In this document: positions 23,373 through 32,818 of the stretch, piece after piece
Layout of the letters: each line of letters starts with the position of its first letter
Numbering within the stretch: position 1 is the stretch's first letter
Position numbers and translations under genes: made by a program
Notes under the pieces: generated by a model
Database searches by the model: none
Seen by the model: only the letters and a program-made list of their open reading frames with translations
Told to the model about the DNA's origin: nothing
Source: Marvania coccoides
Taxonomy: Eukaryota > Chlorophyta > Trebouxiophyceae > Chlorellales > Chlorellaceae
Direction of reading: 5' to 3'
Length of the DNA: 64,000 nucleotides
Assembly: GCA_963854735.1 (NCBI GenBank)
Contig: OY978099.1
Span: 1,426,001-1,490,000 of the forward strand

Positions 23373-24109
23373 GGTGGTGCTCTCTCCCCAGCTCTCCTCC
23401 CTTTGGGAAAGGAGTGGATCTGACCCAGCCTTGCTCTTCACAACAGAATCAAAAGAAGTCAAAATTTTCAAACTCAAAATTGAACTGAACATTTTTTTTC
23501 ATATGAACATAAATAAAAATAAGATTTTGAAACGTTGCATACTCAGTTCATTTCTTTCTCTTACTTGTTTGGAAACCCATACGCAGCTACAATGCGGCTT
23601 CGAATTTTAAACGCACTTGGTAAAACATGTTTTGTTGATATATCCCATCCGGACACCGTGAGTGAAGAATAACCAGCTGAAATAAATCATATGCATGTAA
23701 ATATTTCATTCAGCAACAGCGGGATCACGGCCTATTCCCACAACAACAACCAACTTGCAGTTGGCGGCGCTGCGTCAAGCGGTGAAAGAGGCACTCTCCC
23801 TGCAGCTCCCTTTGGATGAGCTGTCGCGCGTCAAGCTCGTCAAGGGTGGCGCGGCGCTCCTGGATGATCTGGCGGTCCAGCATCTCAACGACGGAGGTGG
23901 GAAACTCATTTTTGTCGCTTCTCAAGACATATTGAAAAACGACTTATTGTATGACTATGACTTGCGTACATAAAATTGCGTACCCGTCATGTCTGCAGAC
24001 ACGTTGCTAGCCGCAGTGGCGCCCAAACCCCCTCCCCCAAAGCTGCGGGAGATGGTGGCTGGTGATGGCCCGCCCGATGAATCTGATGATGACCAGGCTC
24101 TGCGCTTGG
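23309..24109 (+). repeat. 801-base direct repeat, copy 1
   Basis: This segment matches 28872-29672 at a constant offset of 5,563 bases with no indel that I can find and one difference noticed (GGTCGGCC against GGTCAGCC near 23327). It holds the last codons of the AP2 gene, its 3' UTR, and the first two and a half exons of the SAYSD1-like gene. Identity in introns and UTRs implies a recent duplication. Confidence 0.95.
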
Positions 24110-24117
24110 AACCATGA
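23592..24117 (+). pseudogene. Truncated 5' copy of the SAYSD1-like gene
   Basis: Exon 1 (23592-23657), exon 2 (23761-23896) and the beginning of exon 3 (from 23999) are identical to the intact gene at 29155. Homology stops at 24109, and the frame then ends after two foreign codons at a TGA (24115-24117). The copy keeps the ubiquitin-like part but lacks the membrane segment and SAYSvFN motif. It could still yield a ~105-residue ubiquitin-like fragment; I treat it as a pseudogene made by the duplication. Confidence 0.85.
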
Positions 24118-25220
24118 CGCTAAGCGAGACACGTGGCACTGGACACCCCAGCGCGTGCACACCACACGAATTGTGCAGAGCTCTGCGCGCAGCTGATCTC
24201 TCTCCTGCCGCGAGTTCTCCGGCCGGCATTTTGAGCCGGACTCCTGTTGGGTTTGCTTCCAACGGCGAAGTTGCTTAAATTTCGCAAGTTTTCGATATGA
24301 ATCTAACTAGGAATGACTTAATTATAATATTTGCCTGTGGACCAAGACCACGAAGTCCCTGGAAACCACATTGCTGCTGTGGCGCCAGGGTGGCAGCCAC
24401 ACGCGCGATGGCGTGTTACCAAGGGGCTGGAAGTCTGGATGGTGCCGCAGCTGCTGCATTTGCTGACTAGCTTGGAGCTGGCGGCAGCGGAGAAGGCAGC
24501 GGGGCAAGGGACGGTGGAGCGAGAGGCAGCAAGGGGAAGAGGGCGCGGCAGGGGCAGCAGGGAGGTGAAGCGGCGGGTGAAGATCAGTGGGATCGTGGAA
24601 GAGGAGGCAGAGAAAGAGGGTGCGTGGCTACAGAGTACGAGAAAGAGGAGGGTGCGGTGAGCCGGGGCGAGGGCTGTCGGCTGAAGCAGCTGTAGTGTGT
24701 GGGTGGGTGGGTGTGGGTAGGGGGTCGGGGGTAGGATGGATCTTTGGCAGCTGTAGCCGCTGCTGCGTTGGTACTGGCTGATAAAAATGGTCAGGAAAGA
24801 AAGAAAGAATGAGAGATTTGTGTGCTCCGCCGAAGCTGATTGTCAGCTTTTTATTGTATGTATTCGTATATGAATGAACACTTTGTGACTCGGCTATTGT
24901 TTTCATTTTGATTAAGATATTCTGCAATTCATTAAACAATAAATAATGAAAATTTAAAGATTATGAATGCATGAACGAATTTCTGCCCAAGAGCCGAAGA
25001 AATCGGTCAAGCTGGGAGGAAAATGTTGCACACATATGAATAAACAAACAAACGAATGACTACTCAACGTAATACAACAGAGACACGTACAGGCGCAACA
25101 GGGTTTTTACTGACAGCGGGCTTGTTATTATATTTATGTACTTTATAAAAACCATTTGTAAAACCTTAAAACCTGAAACCTGATCTGTGTGACGAAAAAT
25201 GTGATTCCAATTTTGTTTAG
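24118..25220. other. Junction of inserted segment, no clear gene
   Basis: Left part of the unique segment between the 801-base repeats. An open frame at 24331-24660 encodes a Gly/Arg-rich, basic tail (AARGRGRGRGSREVKRR) but has no ATG; it might be a captured 3' exon of an unrelated gene. The rest is AT-rich with only short frames. Confidence 0.35.
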
Positions 25221-26429
25221 TTATTTTCTCAATGACGCCAGCCATTGCTTCAGATGATCAAATGCATTTTCATTGAGGCGCCGGACTTCGCTTGGTTCAT
25301 ACTTCATCAATTCGTTCAAACCGTTCATTTTATTACTCTCTCTATCATAGGGCACCAAATTTACACTCTTGCCCAGCCTGTGGCTTGCCACAGCAGGATG
25401 GTATCGTTCAGTAAAGATACACGGAGACAAGCTGATGAACGCCCACTGCTGTTCAATCAAACGGAAGATTATGAGCTTCTCAGGAGCAACTCTATAGTCT
25501 GTTCTGAGCTGTTCGAAGAAACCCGCGTCCTCAATTTCGCTCGAGCTTGCCCAAACTATTGAATCCAGCGGCAGGGTGTGTTGAACTCGGTCCAGTGTTG
25601 TGAGTGTGACTGTTGTGTTGGAAATAATAATGCTGTTTCCTTGGTTGTTTTCACGAGCAAATACGGTGCACCACTTCTTGTTGACCTCTGGAGATGACCA
25701 CAGCGTTTTCAGTGCCGCACGATAATGATTCTGCCATGACATAAACAAAGGTTGAATCAAGTCAAAACTGTATGATAAATCTCCACTGAGCACTGGAACT
25801 GGCACTGACTCTTTCCTGTTTTTTATCTCTTCGCCATCCAACAAGTTTTTGTACATTTGCAAAGACAACGGCTCCCGAAATACAGCGAGACGGAGGCAAT
25901 AAGGAATGTTCACAATTTCTATTAACGAGATCGAAAAGTAAGCTAAAGGAACATCGAGCCAGTGAAGACATATTTCATCGTTCATTGCGCCACGGGCACC
26001 AGGGCCAGGAGCAGCAATCACGGCGTCATAGTGGCGAATAGCGGGATGCGACGACGTGGCATTTTCGCCTCCTACAGGTAATGGATCGATGTGGAATTCA
26101 TCTATGAAACTAAAAGGACGAATTGCGTTCACATCGAGGCGCTGCCCCGGGGGAAGCCAGGAAGAACTAAAGGCTGTTACGTGCACTCCCCACTCATGCA
26201 ATTGGCGCAAAAAAGGTGTGGTCTCCTGTTCGTCTCCCAAGTTGCCGCTGACATGTACGTTGAATATGGCTACGCGTAGGCCGGAAAGGGGCTTTTCGTA
26301 GGGCGATGACGTGGCCAAGGAGTTCCAGAGGCCTAAGAAAAAATAAAAACAAAAAAGCAAACCAAGCAGAGCGAGCGATGAGATGTGGCGCAGAGATTGC
26401 GCATTGGCTGGTGTGAAAGACCGCACCAT
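25221..26429 (-). CDS. Polysaccharide pyruvyl transferase-like type II membrane protein
   Basis: Intronless, 402 residues from ATG 26429; an in-frame GTG lies 12 bases upstream. A single N-terminal membrane segment (LALLGLLFCFYFFLGL) predicts a Golgi type II topology. The lumenal part starts with IFNVHVSGNLGDEQETTPFL, matching the Gly-Asn-x-Gly-Asp signature of the pyruvyl transferase family (CsaB/WcaK/Pvg1). VFREPLSLQMYKNLL and, near the C-terminus, FTERYHPAVASHRLGKSVNL (the family's ser/thr-x-Arg-x-His segment) support the call. Such enzymes add ketal-linked pyruvate from PEP to surface sugars. GC is visibly lower than in neighbours, and the gene lies in the repeat-bounded island, so foreign origin is possible. 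Confidence 0.75.
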   Translation of the reverse strand: MVRSFTPANAQSLRHISSLALLGLLFCFYFFLGLWNSLATSSPYEKPLSGLRVAIFNVHVSGNLGDEQETTPFLRQLHEWGVHVTAFSSSWLPPGQRLDVNAIRPFSFIDEFHIDPLPVGGENATSSHPAIRHYDAVIAAPGPGARGAMNDEICLHWLDVPLAYFSISLIEIVNIPYCLRLAVFREPLSLQMYKNLLDGEEIKNRKESVPVPVLSGDLSYSFDLIQPLFMSWQNHYRAALKTLWSSPEVNKKWCTVFARENNQGNSIIISNTTVTLTTLDRVQHTLPLDSIVWASSSEIEDAGFFEQLRTDYRVAPEKLIIFRLIEQQWAFISLSPCIFTERYHPAVASHRLGKSVNLVPYDRESNKMNGLNELMKYEPSEVRRLNENAFDHLKQWLASLRK

Positions 26430-26890
26430 ACACTCAAACACGCTGCTTATTTTTTAGACATGAATAAACATCACTTTGAAAGAAAACCCCTCGAGGGAGC
26501 TCCGGATAAAAGTCACTTTCAATAACATCGAAATTTTCAACACCCGTCTTCCTCTAGAAGACTACGTTGCCTACTGGTGGACTACAGCCGACTTTAGAGT
26601 CGGACACCGGAGGGGTATTCTCTCAATAACGTATTCTTTCAATAACATCAGTCGTGAAACGAATATTAAAAAAAACCGGACGAAACTGACATATTGGGTC
26701 TACTGATCGACACGGATTACAAACAGATGGATTGTTGAAAAAATATTTAGGAGGGGAGTGTGAATTTGGGGGTGAAGGGGTACACTCCCAATGTGGATCC
26801 CCGCGGCACCCTTTCCTCGCGCGCGGGGGCGACTTCATTGGGTGGCGTCTACTCTCTCTCGGGTTTAAAGTGTAATTGAATTAATTCGTC

Positions 26891-26937
26891 GTTTATTATT
26901 GCCAAGTTGTTCGCCGTTTATTATTGCCAAGTTGTTC
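26891..26937 (+). repeat. 25-base tandem repeat, two copies
   Basis: GTTTATTATTGCCAAGTTGT occurs at 26891 and again at 26916, a period of 25 bases. Confidence 0.85.
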
Positions 26938-26963
26938 TCAAGAACGCCGTCGATCCTGCGGCA

Positions 26964-27050
26964 TTTTTTTTTTTTAATATTATATTATATATATTTTTAA
27001 ATATTTATATAATATATATATTATTTATGTAGTATTTAAATATACCTCAA
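26964..27050. repeat. AT-rich low-complexity tract
   Basis: A T run followed by almost pure A/T sequence with TA steps. It may unwind easily or be a breakage-prone site. Confidence 0.7.
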
Positions 27051-27278
27051 ATTTTCCATGTTCGTACATACAGTGAATGAGCATTAAAAAAGCTGACTTT
27101 TTGTCCCTTTTGTCATCAAGGAAAGAATGTGGGGGTGATGCGATTGCAAAAGAGACAATTTGGGGACATAACGTGGTGCTTTTGCCAAGTACATATTACA
27201 AATTGATCTAAATGGTTCGAAACTCAGCGCTAGTTGGGATGAATTTGTCCCCCCAAATAATTCACCGTCGTTGAATAT

Positions 27279-28799
27279 ATGGATATAAAATATGCTCCCA
27301 AGGGCCGTGTAGTGATCCTAATGTCACTGGTCGCGATGTTCGTACCCGTGCAGTTGTGCTACTATTCTCTTCGGCAGGGTGCGTCCATTGCGAGTCCTCG
27401 TGAACATGTTCCAACAGTGGAAACATGCAATGTTGCCATCATCGCAGCATGCAAAGGAAGACATGACCCATTGCGTGTAACCATAGACTCATGGCTTGCT
27501 GCTGATGGTGTTTCACGAGTCATTCTTGTCGATTGGTCGTCTGAGCCAAGCCTTGAGTCGGCTCTATCGTCTCGAATTCTTAACAACCGCAAGCTGGCAC
27601 TCATTCGGGTTGACGATCAGCCCAATTTCATTCTTACGTGGGCTTACAATTTGGCGGCGAAAGAAGCTGCGGGCTGCAAAACAGTGTTCAAACTTGACTG
27701 CGATGCCGTTGTTACTTCTGATTTTCTTATACATAATCGCTTGGAAGCAGGGACGAATTTCCTCGCCGGAGACACGCGTGTTGCACGTGACGAGAATGAG
27801 AGACACCTCAATGGCATTTGCTTCGTCTCATATGCTGATTTTGCACGAGTGGGATTCTACGACGAACGTATTGAAGGCTATGGTTATGATGATGGTAATT
27901 TATACTCGCGTCTGGAGTCACTTGGTCTAAGGCGGGGCTTGATCAATTTTAATACCATCCATCATCTCTTCCACACGAATGAGTTGCGCACAGCCCTGAC
28001 GCACCATTATAGCTTAAATTTTAAATTTGAAATAGCAATGAATCGCGCGTTGCATGCCAATGTTACTCCGTGGAACTCTTCTTTTAGTGGCACAACATAC
28101 GAAGAAGTGGCCAAGAAGCCGATCCCATCGAGCGGCACTTCTACTCCTTCTCAAGTCCACTTGAAAACGTACTGTATCAATTCGACCGTACAATCTTTGC
28201 GTGCCTCGGCGTCTCCTGGAAAATTGCAAAAGGCAGCGTTAGTTGGCGCTACACGAGTTTTCAACAATCTTGACGGGTTCCGGTGGCATTCGTTTTTGGA
28301 ATCTGTTGATGCATCGTACCTGGGCCGTATGGCCGATAGCTATTATTTCGCTCACCAAACGCCCTCCAGACGCATGCTCATCGTTCATTTGCAGCATGGT
28401 ATCGGTAGCAGGCTTCGTACGCTCGCGTCGGCCATCAATTTGGCCCAGGGAAGTGGCAGATGGCTGAGGGTCATCTCGCCCATTGACCGCCATTTCAACA
28501 CGACCCTGGACACTATTATTGACTTGAAAGCGAATCCCTCTTCGCTGAAGGACGTGTGGACTGAATTCAACGCCGGTGAATTGTTGGCATTCCCATTCGA
28601 GTGTTACGAAAATATGACTGAACAACACATGATTGATCACCGCAGTTCGAAGCATATTTATGTGCGATCTGCGTACGCTCTAAATCACTCTTTCTCGTCA
28701 TCATCTGAAGATGCCCATATATGGAAGAGCCTTGTGCCGTCCACCGATGTTGTCTCGTTACTTGCAGCACGTGAGGGCCCCCCAAAGAACGCGTATTAA
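27279..28799 (+). CDS. Two-domain glycosyltransferase (GT-A domain plus fucosyltransferase-like domain)
   Basis: Intronless, 506 residues. A signal-anchor (VVILMSLVAMFVPVQLCYYS) precedes a GT-A domain at about 45-240: AIIAACKGRHDPLRVTIDSW, FKLDCDAVV (DxD-type metal site) and ERIEGYGYDDGNLYSRL, like GT2/GT7 galactosyltransferases. A second region begins near residue 365 with LIVHLQHGIGSRLRTLASAI and LRVISPIDRHFN. This Gly-rich segment followed by Arg-Leu-Arg resembles the GDP-sugar site of fucosyltransferase-like proteins. The protein ends soon after, 72 bases before repeat copy 2, so the second domain may be truncated. Probably a Golgi enzyme of surface glycans. Low GC and lack of introns set it apart from its surroundings. 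Confidence 0.7.
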   Translation: MDIKYAPKGRVVILMSLVAMFVPVQLCYYSLRQGASIASPREHVPTVETCNVAIIAACKGRHDPLRVTIDSWLAADGVSRVILVDWSSEPSLESALSSRILNNRKLALIRVDDQPNFILTWAYNLAAKEAAGCKTVFKLDCDAVVTSDFLIHNRLEAGTNFLAGDTRVARDENERHLNGICFVSYADFARVGFYDERIEGYGYDDGNLYSRLESLGLRRGLINFNTIHHLFHTNELRTALTHHYSLNFKFEIAMNRALHANVTPWNSSFSGTTYEEVAKKPIPSSGTSTPSQVHLKTYCINSTVQSLRASASPGKLQKAALVGATRVFNNLDGFRWHSFLESVDASYLGRMADSYYFAHQTPSRRMLIVHLQHGIGSRLRTLASAINLAQGSGRWLRVISPIDRHFNTTLDTIIDLKANPSSLKDVWTEFNAGELLAFPFECYENMTEQHMIDHRSSKHIYVRSAYALNHSFSSSSEDAHIWKSLVPSTDVVSLLAAREGPPKNAY

Positions 28800-28842
28800 A
28801 ATGGGGTGAATGCTCCACAGAAGGTTTGAAAACACTGTAAAG

Positions 28843-28935
28843 ATGTCGAAGAGCCTCACCACGGCCGCCGCCGAGAAAAAGCGGTCAGCCATCATCTACG
28901 GGGAGGCCCTGAGGCAGGCGCTGGAGGGGAAGTGA
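28843..28935 (+). other. Chimeric 30-codon ORF at the island/repeat junction
   Basis: ATG 28843 opens a short frame (MSKSLTTAAAEKKRSA...) that runs into the duplicated last 20 codons of the AP2 gene in the original frame and stops at the same TGA. Only the tail is homologous to the AP2 protein. It could be a chance ORF or a captured exon start. Confidence 0.3.
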
Positions 28936-29672
28936 GGTGGTGCTCTCTCCCCAGCTCTCCTCCCTTTGGGAAAGGAGTGGATCTGACCCAGCCTTGCTCT
29001 TCACAACAGAATCAAAAGAAGTCAAAATTTTCAAACTCAAAATTGAACTGAACATTTTTTTTCATATGAACATAAATAAAAATAAGATTTTGAAACGTTG
29101 CATACTCAGTTCATTTCTTTCTCTTACTTGTTTGGAAACCCATACGCAGCTACAATGCGGCTTCGAATTTTAAACGCACTTGGTAAAACATGTTTTGTTG
29201 ATATATCCCATCCGGACACCGTGAGTGAAGAATAACCAGCTGAAATAAATCATATGCATGTAAATATTTCATTCAGCAACAGCGGGATCACGGCCTATTC
29301 CCACAACAACAACCAACTTGCAGTTGGCGGCGCTGCGTCAAGCGGTGAAAGAGGCACTCTCCCTGCAGCTCCCTTTGGATGAGCTGTCGCGCGTCAAGCT
29401 CGTCAAGGGTGGCGCGGCGCTCCTGGATGATCTGGCGGTCCAGCATCTCAACGACGGAGGTGGGAAACTCATTTTTGTCGCTTCTCAAGACATATTGAAA
29501 AACGACTTATTGTATGACTATGACTTGCGTACATAAAATTGCGTACCCGTCATGTCTGCAGACACGTTGCTAGCCGCAGTGGCGCCCAAACCCCCTCCCC
29601 CAAAGCTGCGGGAGATGGTGGCTGGTGATGGCCCGCCCGATGAATCTGATGATGACCAGGCTCTGCGCTTGG
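28872..29672 (+). repeat. 801-base direct repeat, copy 2
   Basis: Counterpart of 23309-24109. This copy continues into the intact SAYSD1-like gene on the right, whereas copy 1 continues into the intact AP2 gene on the left. The ancestral order was therefore AP2 followed directly by SAYSD1, and 5,563 bases were added. Confidence 0.95.
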
Positions 29673-30117
29673 CACCGATGCTGGCCAGCCTCCCAAAGTG
29701 GCTAGCCAGCGCAGTGCGTTTTCTGCAGCACCGCTGCCGCGTCCCCGAGATTGTGCTGGCGGCGGTGCTGCGCGTGGGGGTTAAATTTTGGGTGGGCCTG
29801 GCTGTGTGGATAGTGCTAGCAAAGGCGGCTGCAGCCTACGAAATGGGGCCCCCTATGATCGTTGGCAGGCAAGTATATTTGTAAACTGCTTTCTTTCTGA
29901 ATTTTTTTGCCTTGTTTCCCTCTTAATCAACCTTTCTCTTGATTATTTGTTTAATTTATTTTGCAGCGTCTTTGCGTTGATTTTCATCATTGGGTTCAGC
30001 ACGAGGCGAGAAGGGGCGCTGTCGGCGTACAGCATATTCAACCCCAACATGGAGCGGCTGCCGGGGCAGCTCACAGCGGAGCACATGGACGGCCAAGTGA
30101 GACACCACGGCATGTAG
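29155..30117 (+). CDS. SAYSD1-like protein with N-terminal ubiquitin-like domain
   Basis: Four exons: 29155-29220, 29324-29459, 29562-29868 and 29967-30117; 219 residues. Residues 1-75 form a ubiquitin-like fold (MRLRILNALGKTCFVDIS, LAALRQAVKEAL, SRVKLVKGGAALLDD). A Pro-rich hinge follows. The C-terminal half has a hydrophobic segment (FWVGLAVWIVLAKAAAAYEM), a second (SVFALIFIIGF), then STRREGALSAYSIFNPNMER, the SAYSvFN motif. Human SAYSD1 is an ER membrane protein that senses UFMylated ribosomes at clogged translocons. Intron 3 has a GC donor (AG then GCAAGT): the alternative GT site would break the SAYSvFN frame. The first three exons are duplicated at 23592. Confidence 0.85.
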
Positions 30118-30881
30118 TAAACAAAAACCAAAACTCAGCCAGAGAAGTTAATTCTCATTTTATCGGTGCACTAAGAAGATGCTTAGCTGTACAGCCGGAG
30201 GATGCAGTGACTCTCTTTACGAACGAGCGGGGAATCAGAGGAGCGATAGAGCGCCAGGCAGAAGTGGTTGTGGGGTCAACAACGATGTGGAAAACGTGAG
30301 CCCCTGAGAAATCCGGAGCCAAGGGTGACTCTTCTACGTCCGCTGGTGCTGGCACGGCGGGGGTTGACGCTGTGCGTACCCTTTTAACAGATTGAAGAGC
30401 CTTCGGTTCTGAGAGATTTATTTTGGAAACATGAACGCTGGCCGTGGTGTGCTGTAAGATTTATTCGCGTGCAAAGTAAAAACAGCAGGCGGCGGAGAGG
30501 GTGGTCAACTCGAGGCAGCGTACGCCAACCACTTATGGAGCACGCCAACAGGCAATGTAGCATTTTACCGCTGCTCAGCTGCTGCAATAAAATGCAGGAG
30601 TGAGTTGCTTTCCCTTGATTGTCTAATTGTCTAGTCATTTCCAGATTGGGGCGCTGAAAAGCGCCGGCCCTCCTAGGGGCGGGTTGTCGGTCTTGAAGCT
30701 GCATGTGCACGCTAAAAGAAGAGGAAGGGAACACAGCCGTTTTGCGCATCAAAGGATGGGAAAAGCCACGTCACTGTACCCAACAACACCAAGCCATTTC
30801 TTGAACCGAAGAACTGGGATTTTGACGCAATAGCGGGTATGAATGTAAACAAAATAACTGCAAAGGCGGGATGAAGAAACA

Positions 30882-30946
30882 GGGGACCCACACACGAGGA
30901 GACGAAACGAGAGAAATAGGGGACCCACACACGCAGGGGACCCACA
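30882..30946 (+). repeat. Three copies of GGGGACCCACAC
   Basis: Copies start at 30882, 30918 and 30935, each followed by a short variable sequence. The function is unknown. Confidence 0.75.
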
Positions 30947-32797
30947 CCAAAAATAATGCGACGCAATGCATACAAATACATATAAAAAAATACCATGGTC
31001 GAAAGATTATTATAATCTTGATTGTATTAATTTTTCTTCTTCTTTGAGTTGATTTTTTTCTCGTTGACAAAACTGCGGAGCGCTGTGAAAAAGAAGAAGA
31101 GAAGTCTCAGATGGAAAGGGAGCATGCAGTGAAGCAGTCACCCGGGTGAAGGCATTGCGGGGTCTAGAAGGGATGATAGCTGTGACGTGTAGCTGGTGAG
31201 ACTGCATTGCGCTAAAGAAGGAGGAAAAGGGCGGAAATTGTCGCAAGATTGAAGACAAACGCAGGAAAGTCACCACTAGTGGTGGTGGTACAGGAGAAGA
31301 TTTGAAATAGGCGATGCTTAGACTAGCTTCTGTGCGACTGCGTAGTGGTGGTTTGGAAAAAGAAAGAAAGCGAAACGTTGTCGTTATTTCACGGAAGGTG
31401 CAAGGCAAGGGGAGTCACCGCTTTGTTTGTCTTTCATTGAAGGAAGGAAGAACGCTGGTGCAAATAAATCCTGCTGCACACAATTGCCGAGGTAAAAAAG
31501 CAAGGAAAAGCAAGGAAAAAAGCAAGGAAAAACCCTCGGAACAAGCCGCAAAAAAACAGACCTGCTGCGCAAATGAATGTTAATTCAAAATGCAGTGCTG
31601 AATAAACACAGCTCTCAACCATGGCCGCGCCAAAAAATAAAACCCCTGCCGAGGTTTTAAAAAAATACATAAAAAATATATATACAAATAAAATAAAAAT
31701 ACATAAAAATAAGGAAGACAACAGTGACAAATGGTGTTGTGGAAATATCTCCATGCTGTGCTCGCAGGTATCAGATCGACTGTTGCCCTGGCTGGCTGGC
31801 TGGCTAGCAGAGGTAGCGGTATGAAGAGGGAGGAGCCTTGAACGAGGAGTGCGCTGCGCTTTGTTTCTCTGAGATGACGCGCGAGGCGAGTGAGTCTGCT
31901 GTGGCTGGTGTGTCTTGGGAGAGGGGAATTCCTCTGCGTGTGCTTTTATGATGCCGAGCAGTTGGAAAGAGAAGCCTCTTTTGTGCGGATGAGGTCCAAA
32001 GAAGAAGAGCGACGGGAGTGCCGATGAGAAGGAAGGAAGGACAGATGACGATCGGCGACGGAACTTTGAGAAGAACTCGGACTGGACTTGTTCGAAGAAG
32101 CAGCAGCAAAAGCGGAGCGGAGGAAAGGGAAGGATGCCGGTGGAATCACGCACGAACAAGGGCACTACACTGTGCACCTCTTGAATTGTCTAAGGCGGAA
32201 CCATAGAAAACGCTAAAGTCAAGTCTCGCAACCCAGCAGCAGATGTGCACCGGCCCAGCGGAGAAAATCCTTGGCAGGAATTCAAAACGATGCCGCGTGC
32301 GGCAAAAGCGGCGAATTGGCATGACGTTAAGGATGCCCATTGCGGAAAGTAGGAAGCAGCGAAAGGGAAGGACGACGCACAGCAACGCGATACGAATCTT
32401 GGGAAGGTGAAACAGCAGCCAGCTCGAAGGAGCCAAACGCACGCGGAATAGACTGTCTGAGAAGATTGAAAGTCTGCAAACGTTGCTCCGGGCTCGAGTA
32501 AGAAGAAGAAGAATGGGGGAACCCAAAAACTAATTCATGAATTTTCAAAATACCGACCTTGTGTCAAACGAACGACAAGCCCGAGAGCTAGAATCAATGA
32601 AGGAAGCACGGCGCTTTAAGAAACGCACCAGGACGGCGACTTGCGGTGCACACAGTCCGTGGTAAGAATCGAAGGAGAATTCTTCTACAAGCGAGTATGC
32701 CCGGGCCGGGGCCGGGGCCCGGGGGGGCTATCAGTGCCAAAAAATATATGTAAATATAACAAACGGAAAAAGTAAATAGTCACGCGTCTCCGTGGTC

Positions 32798-32818
32798 AAA
32801 AAGTGGTGACCACTTTTT
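32798..32818. repeat. Perfect short inverted repeat
   Basis: AAAAAGTGGT, one base, then ACCACTTTTT, inside a longer alternative stem (GTGGTC/GACCAC, 32792-32813). It is followed by further Ts on the plus strand. Confidence 0.7.

Larger units (their letters stand above)
26430..27278. other. AT-rich spacer inside the island
   Basis: Lies between divergent glycan-gene starts. It contains a two-copy tandem repeat (26891-26937), a TA-rich tract (26964-27050), and a GC-rich patch near 26800-26850. No exon or RNA gene recognised. Confidence 0.5.

Noticed and set aside
27212..27236. GGTTCGAAAC resembling a tRNA B box
   Set aside because: No matching A box or cloverleaf arms could be folded around it.
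29552..29884. 110-codon frame starting at ATG 29552 as a separate small gene
   Set aside because: It is exon 3 of the SAYSD1-like gene; its ATG overlaps the splice acceptor.
30882..30946. Possible CRISPR-like array from GGGGACCCACAC repeats
   Set aside because: Only three short copies with unequal spacing, in eukaryotic DNA.
31434..32177. 247-codon minus-strand frame rich in Phe, Leu and Ser
   Set aside because: Product of the purine-rich plus strand; no ATG context, motif or splice logic.
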